A DNA stretch of 64,000 bases from assembly GCF_000299035.1 (NCBI RefSeq), contig NZ_AKCS01000005.1:372001-436000 (forward strand), written 5' to 3'. Source of the stretch: Bacillus bingmayongensis (lineage in GTDB: Bacteria > Bacillota > Bacilli > Bacillales > Bacillaceae_G). Shown here one piece after another: positions 50,651 to 58,656 of this stretch; position 1 is the stretch's first letter, and each line of letters opens with the position of its first letter. The notes beneath the pieces are model-generated. The model did no database searches, was not told the DNA's origin, and saw nothing but the letters and a program-made list of their open reading frames with translations. The translations under genes were made by a program, and so were the position numbers.

Positions 50651-51613
50651 TTATTTCAAAAAGTATTTTTCAATGTCATCCAACATAAGATTTGCAGCTT
50701 TAATACCGCCTGCTGTATTCCAAATAACTTCATCTACTTCAAATACTTTATTATTTTTGGAAGCTTGTAGCTGTTTAAAGAGTGGGTCTTCTGTCCATTC
50801 TTTCGCTATTGTATTTCCTTCATTATTTTTATCAGCATTTTTATCCGATGTGAAATAGAATAAGTAGTCTCCATCCATATTCGGAATTTGCTCTTTTGTA
50901 ACACCTTTTATCGCAAAGTCATCCTTATCTTGAAGTGGTGGTCGTTTAAATCCGATATCATTTAAAACAACACCAGAGAATGAATTCTTTTGATAAATAC
51001 GAACATCGCCTGGAACGAAACGAATGATAGAAACTTTAGATGATACTTTATCTCCTAGTTTCTCTTTGATTCCTTCAATGCGCTTCTTATAATCAGCCAG
51101 CGCTTTTTGACCTTCTTTTTCTTTATTTACTGCTTTTGTGTATAACGCAAAGTTTTCTTTCCAATCTCCGCGTAGTGTTTCAGCATAAACAGTAGGTGCA
51201 ATCTCTTTTAATTGTTCATATACCTTTTCATGACGCATTTTATTCCCAATAATTAAATCAGGCTTTAGTTTCATAATTGCCTCTAAGTTAACGTCACGCT
51301 CAGTTCCTACAACTTTTGTATCTTTCAATTCTTTTGCTAAGTGCGGATACCATTCATCACCAGCTCTTGGCTTTGTAGAACCAACCGGTGTAACTCCTAC
51401 GGCTAAAAGTGCCTCAGCACCTTCATTTGTCAGGACAACGACTCTTTTAGGTGTCCCTTTAATCGTTGTTTCTCCCATCGCATGCTTAATTACATACGAA
51501 TCTGTTCCTTTTGCTGCTGCATTCGTTTCTTTCTTCTCTTCTTTGCCACATCCTGCAATCATAACCATTAACATTACAATGCAGAGAATAAAGATATTTT
51601 TAGTCTGGATCAT
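50651..51613 (-). CDS. Iron-siderophore ABC transporter substrate-binding lipoprotein
   Basis: The 320-residue lipoprotein has signal and lipobox VMIAGC and a class III periplasmic-binding fold: GTPKRVVVLTNEGAEALLAV, GTERDVNLEAIMKLKPDLII and a C-terminal GIKAANLMLDDIEKYF. It matches FhuD/FpuA-like binders of hydroxamate or catecholate siderophores. No permease or ATPase gene is adjacent, so it probably works with a transporter encoded elsewhere. A Fur-like box lies just upstream. The terminator after it has been split by an IS. Confidence 0.91.
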   Translation of the reverse strand: MIQTKNIFILCIVMLMVMIAGCGKEEKKETNAAAKGTDSYVIKHAMGETTIKGTPKRVVVLTNEGAEALLAVGVTPVGSTKPRAGDEWYPHLAKELKDTKVVGTERDVNLEAIMKLKPDLIIGNKMRHEKVYEQLKEIAPTVYAETLRGDWKENFALYTKAVNKEKEGQKALADYKKRIEGIKEKLGDKVSSKVSIIRFVPGDVRIYQKNSFSGVVLNDIGFKRPPLQDKDDFAIKGVTKEQIPNMDGDYLFYFTSDKNADKNNEGNTIAKEWTEDPLFKQLQASKNNKVFEVDEVIWNTAGGIKAANLMLDDIEKYFLK

Positions 51614-51627
51614 ATTTCCTCCTGGAT

Positions 51628-51646
51628 GAAATTGATTATCATTAAC
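51628..51646. promoter_or_regulatory. Fur-like operator
   Basis: GAAATTGATTATCATTAAC matches the Fur consensus GATAATGATTATCATTATC at 15 of 19 positions and sits 15 bases before the ATG of the siderophore-binding gene. Iron repression is the expected result. Confidence 0.76.
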
Positions 51647-51731
51647 ATTTTAAAGGTTAATGTATAGACTGAAAGTTGTCAATATATTTTTAAAAAACTT
51701 TTCTAGAATATATTTTCTCCAGTTCATCCTA

Positions 51732-51893
51732 TCAATTAACTCGACAGATACGAAAAATAAACAGGCATACAAACGTAATTGTCATCCCAATCAATACATA
51801 ACGTACATAATGCATATTTGGAATTTCCTTTTTTAACACGAATTGCATAGCTAGTACAATGATAAGTCCAATTAACACTTTTATAATTTGCAA
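51732..51893 (-). CDS. Possible small two-helix membrane peptide
   Basis: A 53-codon frame starting at TTG encodes two hydrophobic stretches (IIKVLIGLIIVLAMQFVL and YVLIGMTITFVCLFIF) around a KKEIPNMHYVR loop. The composition suits a membrane peptide and is not random, but there is no ribosome site or ATG at the start. It lies between the amidase terminator and the divergent Fur-controlled gene. It may be a decayed gene. Confidence 0.3.
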   Translation of the reverse strand: MQIIKVLIGLIIVLAMQFVLKKEIPNMHYVRYVLIGMTITFVCLFIFRICRVN

Positions 51894-51914
51894 TATTAAT
51901 ATATTATTTTCTCA

Positions 51915-51970
51915 CAAAAAGCCCCTCCCTCTATGTCCTTCTGTTTGCAAGACATTCAAGGCAGGGGGCA
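51915..51970 (-). terminator. Terminator of the amidase gene
   Basis: GCCCCCTGCC and its near-complement GGGAGGGGC form the base of a long stem with GTC/GAC further in, followed by TTTTT on the minus strand. Confidence 0.72.
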
Positions 51971-51998
51971 TTTAATTTCATTGGTAATCGTTGATATT

Positions 51999-52994
51999 TT
52001 AATATTGATTGTACTCGATATAAGATGGGTCATAATAAATCCATTGATTGCCTCCAAGGTTTAGCCAACCATTTTGATTTGTGTATACTAAATACGATTC
52101 TGGAGGGTTTAGCTTTCGAATGACTGAAGATGACGTTGATGGACCGCTTCTTAAATTCACATTCGTTCCTTGAATATTCGCTACGCCAATCGGACTACCA
52201 TCGCTATTTCCGTATTTCACATAATCAATATACGATGGATCATTATATACCCATTGCCCTGCCCCTAAATCTAGCCAGCCGTTACTTTCCTGATACACTA
52301 CATACGATTCTGGAGCATTTAATTGACGAATGACTGAAGATGCTGTTGATGGGCCACTTCTTAAATTTACGTTCTTCCCGCGAATATATGCTACGCCTAT
52401 TGTTTGAGGTGCTGGAGTTGGTGGTTTTGGGTTTGGGGGATTGGGATTTGCCGTTAACCCTAAAATTGCAACAATTCCTCTTGCATATGCTTGGCATAAA
52501 TCTTCTATAAACTGCGGATTTTTTAATAAATTTGCATCAAAAGTTGTATCAATAAAAGCTGTTTCTGTTAATATAGCATCCATAGCTGTTTCCCTTAGTA
52601 CTGCGTAATTTGCCTTTTTCGCACCACGATCACGCAAACCGTATTTCGTTAAAACAGGATTAACTGCTGCATGCATCTTTTGTTGTTTCGCTGCTGCAGA
52701 ACTGCTATCTGATAGTCCGTTATAAATATAACTTTCAAAACCTGTTCCACCGCCACTATTAATATGAAATGAGATGAAAAAATCTGCTCCGAAAGAATTA
52801 GCAATATTCGCACGTTCAGATAATGCAATAAATACATCACTATCGCGTGTCATCTTAATATTAATTGTATAATTTGCAAGTAAAATATCTCGAACACGTC
52901 TAGCAATTTGAAGTGTTAGATTTTTTTCAATCAAACCGTTTCCAACAGCACCGGAATCGTATCCACCGTGACCTGCATCTATAATTAGCTTCAT
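51999..52994 (-). CDS. N-acetylmuramoyl-L-alanine amidase with two SH3b domains, no signal peptide
   Basis: The 331-residue enzyme has an Amidase_3 domain (1-176) with zinc ligands in IIDAGHGGYDSGAVG, GLIEKN and FFISFHIN, and the catalytic glutamate in AILTETAFID. A Pro/Asn-rich linker follows (PNPPNPKPPTPAP), then two bacterial SH3 repeats each containing VNLRSGPS. It cleaves the amide bond between muramic acid and peptide. No signal peptide is seen, so release would need lysis, as with CwlC/CwlH in mother-cell lysis or with phage endolysins. AAGGAAATGG precedes the ATG. Confidence 0.93.
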   Translation of the reverse strand: MKLIIDAGHGGYDSGAVGNGLIEKNLTLQIARRVRDILLANYTINIKMTRDSDVFIALSERANIANSFGADFFISFHINSGGGTGFESYIYNGLSDSSSAAAKQQKMHAAVNPVLTKYGLRDRGAKKANYAVLRETAMDAILTETAFIDTTFDANLLKNPQFIEDLCQAYARGIVAILGLTANPNPPNPKPPTPAPQTIGVAYIRGKNVNLRSGPSTASSVIRQLNAPESYVVYQESNGWLDLGAGQWVYNDPSYIDYVKYGNSDGSPIGVANIQGTNVNLRSGPSTSSSVIRKLNPPESYLVYTNQNGWLNLGGNQWIYYDPSYIEYNQY

Positions 52995-53081
52995 ATACCA
53001 TTTCCTTTCTGTATTTAATGGAGCTTATATTTATGCTCGTCCTATTTTATGTACAACATAAAGATTTGGTTACAAAACAAA

Positions 53082-53109
53082 CAAAAAACCCCCTTATGTA
53101 AGGCGGTTT
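53082..53109 (-). terminator. Terminator of the 111-residue membrane protein gene
   Basis: AACCGCCTTA pairs with TAAGGGGGTT through one mismatch on the minus strand, followed by six T. It overlaps the last codons of the gene. Confidence 0.75.
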
Positions 53110-53429
53110 CCATCGTCCCGATTGAGCCAATTTAAAATAAATATGTACGACTGATAATGAATATGCCGGATACAAAATAAACAAACAAGAATAGCTATTC
53201 CAATTCCACTATATATTAAGCCAAACTTCAAAAAAATGTTCAACATTGGCGGAAAGTGGATTGTATTTTGTAATATATACAAAGTAAAAAACAGAATACA
53301 AAATACCGGAATGTATTGCCATTCATACGGTTTACGCTTTTTACGCATCATTTTCCGAATGAAAATTTGGCATAGTTCTGCTACTACAAAACAACCCCCT
53401 ATTAGTAAAAAACCAGACGTCATCGTCAT
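53094..53429 (-). CDS. Hypothetical membrane protein, three segments
   Basis: The 111-residue protein has three hydrophobic stretches (FLLIGGCFVVAELCQIFI, YIPVFCILFFTLYILQ and LIYSGIGIAILVCLFCI) with a Lys/Arg-rich loop after the first (RKMMRKKRKPYEW). AGGTGGATGT precedes the ATG; a second ATG two codons later is possible. No family is recognised. Confidence 0.76.
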   Translation of the reverse strand: MTMTSGFLLIGGCFVVAELCQIFIRKMMRKKRKPYEWQYIPVFCILFFTLYILQNTIHFPPMLNIFLKFGLIYSGIGIAILVCLFCIRHIHYQSYIFILNWLNRDDGNRLT

Positions 53430-53479
53430 ACATCCACCTGCCTTATGTTCATTTCTTCCCTTAGGTATCTCCTTTCCTT

Positions 53480-53839
53480 CTAAAAGCGTTTTATGTACAT
53501 TTCACCATTCCATATAAAGCCAAGTCCCTCTATAAAAGATTTAGCTTGTTCAGTTAAATCCCCTTGTAACACCTGGATATCCTTTATATCTCTACGCTTC
53601 ATCATTTCCTCAAATGTAAAATAAGCGTTTGTTCCATAGCCGTAACCTTGGTAATCAAAATGAATCATTAAATTAGATAATATCGCATGCTCACCTTGTG
53701 CCGTATAATCCATTACACCAATATATGTATCATCAACTTTTATACAATATTGAACTTCCTTCCTATTTAAACCATGAGAAACAAACATTTCTTTAACAAC
53801 TTTTTTTGTCTCTGTATTCACTTTTTCAAACGTAATCAT
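53480..53839 (-). CDS. GNAT-like acetyltransferase domain protein
   Basis: The 119-residue protein keeps the core of a GNAT fold: YIGVMDYTAQGEHAILSNLM, then IHFDYQGYGYGTNAYFTFEE, a version of the acetyl-CoA loop, and AKSFIEGLGFIWNGEMYIKR at the end. The loop is less glycine-rich than usual, so activity is uncertain. GAGGGTGG precedes the ATG. Confidence 0.75.
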   Translation of the reverse strand: MITFEKVNTETKKVVKEMFVSHGLNRKEVQYCIKVDDTYIGVMDYTAQGEHAILSNLMIHFDYQGYGYGTNAYFTFEEMMKRRDIKDIQVLQGDLTEQAKSFIEGLGFIWNGEMYIKRF

Positions 53840-53890
53840 ATTTTGTCCACCCTCTTATTCTTATTGTATCAAGCACAATACATATTTATG

Positions 53891-53926
53891 AAAAAAACCT
53901 TAAGATCGTATACGATCTTAAGGTTT
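53891..53926 (-). terminator. Terminator of asnB
   Basis: ACCTTAAGATCGT and its perfect complement form a palindrome with almost no loop, flanked by A and T runs. It follows the asnB stop. Confidence 0.82.
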
Positions 53927-53932
53927 TCCTAC

Positions 53933-55834
53933 TTATACTAAGCTATACGCACGCTTTGTTTCTTCATGAAACTCATTTGTATCATATTTATGCTCAACAT
54001 AAATTTGGTGCCATACCATAAATGCAAGTACTGTCCAAACTTTACGGCTATAATCGCCTTTATCTGCACAATGCGCTTCCAATAAGTTTAATACGTACTG
54101 TTTGTCGATTAAATGCTCTGTTTTGCTTTCTTTAATAATATTAACAGCCCAGTCGTGCATTTCATCTTTTAACCAGTGACGAATCGGCACTGGGAAGCCA
54201 AGCTTTTTACGATCTAATACGTGATCTGGAACGATTCCGCGCACTGCTTCACGTAAAATTGCTTTTGTCGTTCCGTTTGCAATTTTTAATTCTGTTGGAA
54301 TTTTAGACGCAACGTCAAATACTTCTTTATCTAAGAATGGTACACGAAGTTCTAATGAATTTGCCATCGTCATTTTATCAGCTTTTAATAAAATGTCACC
54401 ACGTAGCCATGTGAACATGTCGATGTATTGCATTTTGCTAACATCGTCATAATCTTTAATTTCATTATACAATGGTTTCGTGATATCCATGTAGTTAACA
54501 CTCTCATTGTAATACTTCATTAATTCAGCTTTTTCTTCTTCACGGAAGATTTTCGCATTACCATAGTAACGTTCTTCAATTGGTGTACATCCACGCTCTA
54601 AGAAGCTTTTCCCTTTAAATCCTTCTTTAAGCGCACCACTTAATGCTTTTAAGACGCTTTTACCTGGAGTAGGGATGTAAGAGAACATTTTTAAAGAATT
54701 TGGCTCACGATAAATGTTATATCCACCAAACAGCTCGTCTGCACCTTCACCAGAAAGAACTACTGTTACATGCTTACGTGCTTCTTTTGCTACGAAGTAC
54801 AATGGTACAGCAGCTGGATCAGCTAAAGGATCATCCATATGCCAAATGATTTTTGGGAATTCGTTCATGAATTCTTTTGCTGTAATAAAGACACTATGGT
54901 TTGTTACACCTAGTTTTTCTGCAGTTTCTTTTGCAACGTCAACTTCACTGAAGCCACGGCGTTCGAAACCAACAGAGAATGTTAAAAGATTTGGATTCAT
55001 TTCTCTTGCAATAGAAGCAATGATAGATGAATCGATACCACCAGATAAGAATGAACCTACCGGCACATCACTACGCATATGAACTTTTACAGAATCATAT
55101 AATACATCGCGAATCGCTTGAATGTGCTCCTCTTTCGTTGCATTTGAAGCATTGAAATACGGTTTCCAGTAGCGATGAATTTCCATCTCTTTACCGATTT
55201 CTTTTACAAAATAATGACCAGGTTCAATTTTGTTAATATCAGTTGTTAACGTTTCTGGCTCTGGACCATATTGATACGTAAAGTAATGTTGTAATGAAGT
55301 TGGGTTTACCCCTTTATCTTGCATTACATGCATAATACTTTTCTTCTCAGATGCAAAGAATGTTGTATCACCTTGCTCCGCGATATATAACGGCTTAATA
55401 CCGAAATGGTCACGTGCACCGAAAAGTTTCTTTTCTTCACGATCCCAAATCATAAATGCAAACATACCGCGAAGGTAATCAACACATTTCTCTTTCATGT
55501 GTGCATACAAAGCAAGGATAACTTCTGTATCAGATTGCGTTGCAAACGTTGCACCTTTTTCAAGTAGCATTTCACGTAATTCTACATAGTTGTAAATTTC
55601 ACCATTAAAAATAATTACATATCGATCATTTTCATAAGTTAGCGGCTGATGTCCTGCCTCTAAGTCAATGATACTTAAACGGCGGAAGCCAAATTGTACA
55701 TGTTCGTCACGAAAATATCCTTCGTCATCTGGACCACGGTGGAAAATAATCGTGTTCATATTTTCAAATTGATGTTTTTCTGTTTCTGAAAACTCTCTAG
55801 GGTTTTCACATAAACATCCTACAAAACCACACAT
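53933..55834 (-). CDS. asnB: Asparagine synthetase, glutamine-hydrolysing
   Basis: The 633-residue enzyme makes asparagine from aspartate, ATP and glutamine. The N-terminal glutaminase starts MCGFVG with nucleophile C2 and includes HRGPDDEGYF, RRLSIIDLEAGHQPL and FNGEIYNY. The synthetase half has the pyrophosphate loop VGSFLSGGIDSSIIAS and LSGEGADELFGGY. Length and wording match B. subtilis AsnB (632 residues) more than AsnO or AsnH. In B. subtilis AsnB relatives also amidate cell-wall precursors. AGAGGG precedes the ATG. Confidence 0.95.
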   Translation of the reverse strand: MCGFVGCLCENPREFSETEKHQFENMNTIIFHRGPDDEGYFRDEHVQFGFRRLSIIDLEAGHQPLTYENDRYVIIFNGEIYNYVELREMLLEKGATFATQSDTEVILALYAHMKEKCVDYLRGMFAFMIWDREEKKLFGARDHFGIKPLYIAEQGDTTFFASEKKSIMHVMQDKGVNPTSLQHYFTYQYGPEPETLTTDINKIEPGHYFVKEIGKEMEIHRYWKPYFNASNATKEEHIQAIRDVLYDSVKVHMRSDVPVGSFLSGGIDSSIIASIAREMNPNLLTFSVGFERRGFSEVDVAKETAEKLGVTNHSVFITAKEFMNEFPKIIWHMDDPLADPAAVPLYFVAKEARKHVTVVLSGEGADELFGGYNIYREPNSLKMFSYIPTPGKSVLKALSGALKEGFKGKSFLERGCTPIEERYYGNAKIFREEEKAELMKYYNESVNYMDITKPLYNEIKDYDDVSKMQYIDMFTWLRGDILLKADKMTMANSLELRVPFLDKEVFDVASKIPTELKIANGTTKAILREAVRGIVPDHVLDRKKLGFPVPIRHWLKDEMHDWAVNIIKESKTEHLIDKQYVLNLLEAHCADKGDYSRKVWTVLAFMVWHQIYVEHKYDTNEFHEETKRAYSLV

Positions 55835-55994
55835 ACTTCTTACCCTCTTTCAGTTTTCATTCTGTTTCTATACTACTATATCAACCCTATTTATACTAGC
55901 ATAATCAACTCAATATGGCGACAAAAACTATAAAAAAATCACTCCATTTCACATTTTACCCATTTTTTTTGAGTAAACATGAAAAATAGGCACT

Positions 55995-56022
55995 CACATT
56001 CGCACACATTTGTCATATGATA
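55995..56022 (+). promoter_or_regulatory. Sigma-K-like promoter of the second hsp20 gene
   Basis: CATATGATA (56014-56022) fits the sigma-K -10 consensus CATANNNTA, and an AC core at 55996-55997 is 16 bases upstream, as in sigma-K -35 elements. The gene start follows 31 bases later. Only the pattern supports this. Confidence 0.5.
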
Positions 56023-56052
56023 TTGCAAATTGATTTCTAGGAGGCAAAAAAC

Positions 56053-56520
56053 ATGAGTGATGAAAAAAAAGATTCTTCGTCTCGTCCACCAATTCGTAGT
56101 TACTTAAAACAAATTGATGATTTTTTTGAACAAACACCACTACGTGATGTAATTGCAGATATGAATCACTTTTTTCAAAAAGGAAACCGTTTATTAACAT
56201 TCCCCGTGGACCTATATGAAGCTGGCGAAGAACTAGTCATAAAAGCAGAACTCCCAGGCGTTCAAAAGGAACAAATTCAAATAGAAATTCAAAGTGAATA
56301 CTTAAAAATCTCTGTTACAGAAGACATCGTGGAAGAAACAAAAGGTGAAGTTTCACATAACTACTATCGTCGTGAGCGATCCATGTCAGGAGCTTCTCGT
56401 ATGATTAAACTTCCATATTTAATTAGAAAAAAAGGTGCGAAAGCCTCCTATCAAAATGGCATTTTAGAAATACGTGCTCCAAAACTTCCACAACAGCACG
56501 ATATTTTATCCATAGATTAA
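56053..56520 (+). CDS. Hsp20-type small heat-shock protein, possibly spore-coat associated
   Basis: The 155-residue protein has an alpha-crystallin domain (LVIKAELPGVQKEQIQIEIQ to GAKASYQNGILEIRAPKLP) after a 45-residue helical arm with FFEQTPLRDVIADMNHFFQ. It resembles the YocM/CotM branch, in which CotM is a spore-coat member. A sigma-K-like promoter would give mother-cell expression, in contrast to the CtsR-controlled gene at 43765. AGGAGG precedes the ATG. Confidence 0.87.
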   Translation: MSDEKKDSSSRPPIRSYLKQIDDFFEQTPLRDVIADMNHFFQKGNRLLTFPVDLYEAGEELVIKAELPGVQKEQIQIEIQSEYLKISVTEDIVEETKGEVSHNYYRRERSMSGASRMIKLPYLIRKKGAKASYQNGILEIRAPKLPQQHDILSID

Positions 56521-56544
56521 CCATTATATATTTTTTCTATATAC

Positions 56545-56576
56545 AAAAAGAAGGATGCTCAGCATCCTTCTTTCTT
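56545..56576. terminator. Bidirectional terminator
   Basis: AGAAGGATGCT and its perfect complement around a single-base centre lie between convergent hsp20 and sco genes, with A and T runs on both sides. Confidence 0.86.
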
Positions 56577-57164
56577 TTATCTCAATAACCGTTCCATATC
56601 ACGTAAAATATCTTCATATGGTGTATTGCTAATTCCACTGTATTTCTTCATCACTTTACCCTCTTGGTCGATTAGATAAAACGATGTTCCATGCATAACT
56701 TGATCTGTATTATCTGGCTTATCTACAAGCGTTTGGAAATTATCCTTTGCGAATTTTTTCACATCTTCTAATGAGTATCCTGTTAGCAAGTTCCAATTAC
56801 TCGTATCTTCTGTGAACTTTTGTATAAATGCTTTCAAATTCTCTGGCTTATCTACTTCAGGATCTACACTAAATGATACAAATTGAACATCTAATTTTTT
56901 TTCTTTCGCCATTTTTTGTAGCTTTGCCATATTAGCAGTCATCGGAGGACAAACCGTTTGACAATTTGTAAACATAAAGTCAGCTACCCATACTTTCCCT
57001 TTTAAATCTTTTGTTCCAAACTTTTTACCATCTTGATTTATGTATTGAAATGCTTCCAAGTCCCAATTTAATGGTTTACGGAGTTTTGATCCTGAGCCAC
57101 ATCCTGCAAGTATAAATAAGCAAAAAACAACTATGAGACCAATCAGCTTTTGATAACGCTTCAT
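56577..57164 (-). CDS. SCO1/SenC-family copper protein, lipoprotein
   Basis: The 195-residue protein has a lipoprotein signal (lipobox ILAGC) and a thioredoxin-like domain with the copper-binding FTNCQTVCPP and the distal histidine in VMHGTSFYLID. Sco proteins deliver copper to the CuA site of cytochrome c oxidase or act as thiol oxidoreductases. It matches B. subtilis YpmQ (BsSco). I start at ATG 57164 following AGAGG; the longer frame upstream lacks a site. Confidence 0.92.
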   Translation of the reverse strand: MKRYQKLIGLIVVFCLFILAGCGSGSKLRKPLNWDLEAFQYINQDGKKFGTKDLKGKVWVADFMFTNCQTVCPPMTANMAKLQKMAKEKKLDVQFVSFSVDPEVDKPENLKAFIQKFTEDTSNWNLLTGYSLEDVKKFAKDNFQTLVDKPDNTDQVMHGTSFYLIDQEGKVMKKYSGISNTPYEDILRDMERLLR

Positions 57165-57513
57165 TTTCAAACCTCTCTTCCCTAAATTTACGTATGACAT
57201 GTTTATCATAACAAAAGTAAACACTATGAGAAAATTGTTTATCCTATTTGTTCACGAAATCGTACGAATTTAAGTATGTTACTTCCTATTTTTGAGCGAA
57301 TTACTAGACAAATGTTTTATTGTTTACTAATATTCTCTCCTTCTTGTCTCTTTACATAACAATTTTTAATACGTCACTCCTGTTTTTCTACTTTGTAAAG
57401 ATGATCACACTATTTTTTACAATTTTTTAATCGTTAATCAATTTTCCTCACTTTTTTCCTTTACAACATTTCGGTACAATACAACTACAAAGATCTTAAA
57501 TGAGGTGATGTTC
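57165..57513. other. Gene-free intergenic region
   Basis: This AT-rich stretch is the shared upstream region of the divergent sco and MBL-fold genes. I see no small gene, no strong palindrome and no riboswitch-like structure. A ribosome site (GAGGTGA) for the right-hand gene closes it. Confidence 0.5.
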
Positions 57514-58494
57514 ATGGCAAAGCGCTATGAAAACATGGATAATGTTAGTACAAAAAAAACAATTCGTTCGTTTTTACGTTGGCGTAAAGAACGAAAACAA
57601 AGCAAAAAAGATTTTTCTTATCTAGTAGAACAATCACCTATCAAGCATGCTCAATTATTACGAACGAATACTGAAAAAACAACGATTACATGGATAGGTC
57701 ACTCAACATTCCTTATACAAACAAACGGGCTCAACATTTTAACAGATCCAGTATGGTCAAAAAAAATAAAGCTTGTACCAAGACTAACGAGTCCCGGCCT
57801 TACATTACAGGAATTGCCCAAGATTGATATTGTCCTTATTTCACACGGTCATTATGATCATTTGGATTTTTCCACACTTCGTCAATTGAATTCGGATGTT
57901 CTATACTTAGTACCCACTGGATTAAAAAAATTATTTACCAGAAAAAAAATTATGCGAGTAGAAGAATATAATTGGTGGGAATCCACAAAAATTGATGATG
58001 TCGATTTTCACTTCGTACCAGCGCAGCACTGGACAAGAAGAGCATTGCTTGATATGAATACTTCCCACTGGGGTGGATGGGTTATCGATAACAGAACAAC
58101 AGATGAAACGATTTATTTTTGTGGTGATAGTGGCTATTTCCGAGGATTTAAAGAAATTGGTAATCGATTTTCTATTGATATTGCCTTAATGCCTATCGGT
58201 GCATATGAACCAGAATGGTTTATGAAAGAATCACATGTTTCCCCCGAGGAAGCAGTACAAGCCTTTTTAGATATAAAAGCAATGCATTTCATCCCAATGC
58301 ATTACGGTACATTCGCACTCGCTGACGAGACACCGAGAGAGGCGATTACACGACTTCGTAACAACTGGAATTTACGTATGTTACCTTGGGAACAACTTCA
58401 CGTATTGTTTCTTGGTCAAACGTATATTTCTCCCCCATCAACAAATGAGAAAAAGGAGCATAAACAAACATTAGAGTATAACAAATCTCTTTAG
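57514..58494 (+). CDS. Metallo-beta-lactamase-fold hydrolase (UlaG/NAPE-PLD type)
   Basis: The 326-residue protein has the metal site HGHYDHLD near residue 110, WIGHSTFLIQ before it and, further on, FCGDSGYFRGF and MHYGTFALADE with the remaining ligands. This wording marks the L-ascorbate-6-phosphate lactonase/NAPE-hydrolysing phospholipase D branch. An N-terminal basic stretch (SFLRWRKERKQSKKD) suggests membrane contact. Substrate is unknown. ATG 57514 follows GAGGTGA. Confidence 0.9.
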   Translation: MAKRYENMDNVSTKKTIRSFLRWRKERKQSKKDFSYLVEQSPIKHAQLLRTNTEKTTITWIGHSTFLIQTNGLNILTDPVWSKKIKLVPRLTSPGLTLQELPKIDIVLISHGHYDHLDFSTLRQLNSDVLYLVPTGLKKLFTRKKIMRVEEYNWWESTKIDDVDFHFVPAQHWTRRALLDMNTSHWGGWVIDNRTTDETIYFCGDSGYFRGFKEIGNRFSIDIALMPIGAYEPEWFMKESHVSPEEAVQAFLDIKAMHFIPMHYGTFALADETPREAITRLRNNWNLRMLPWEQLHVLFLGQTYISPPSTNEKKEHKQTLEYNKSL

Positions 58495-58532
58495 AAATAC
58501 ATTATATAGAGAAAAATGAAAAGGGTGTTTTC

Positions 58533-58613
58533 ATGGAAAAATACTTACAAACACGTTACTTCATTAGCGGAAGTGCCTTTATTACTCTTCTCATCTCATA
58601 TTTTCTATACTAG
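58533..58613 (+). CDS. 26-residue membrane peptide
   Basis: A very short frame encodes MEKYLQTRYFISGSAF followed by ITLLISYFLY, one hydrophobic helix. AAGGGTG lies six bases before the ATG, and it ends just before a strong terminator that also serves the MBL-fold gene, so it could be co-transcribed with it. It may be a real small protein but coding evidence is limited by length. Confidence 0.45.
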   Translation: MEKYLQTRYFISGSAFITLLISYFLY

Positions 58614-58614
58614 T

Positions 58615-58656
58615 AAAAAAGCTACTTGAATGATTCATTCAAGTAGCTTTTTTTTA
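58615..58656. terminator. Bidirectional terminator between the MBL-fold and degV genes
   Basis: AGCTACTTGAATGA and its perfect complement TCATTCAAGTAGCT meet with a tiny loop, flanked by A and T runs on both sides. It lies between two convergent units. Confidence 0.9.

Noticed and set aside
51999-52994. Prophage lysis module
   Set aside because: No holin, tail, capsid or integrase genes surround the amidase, so a phage origin cannot be claimed.
55835-56052. T-box leader for asnB
   Set aside because: No specifier loop or T-box sequence is visible in the short asnB upstream region.
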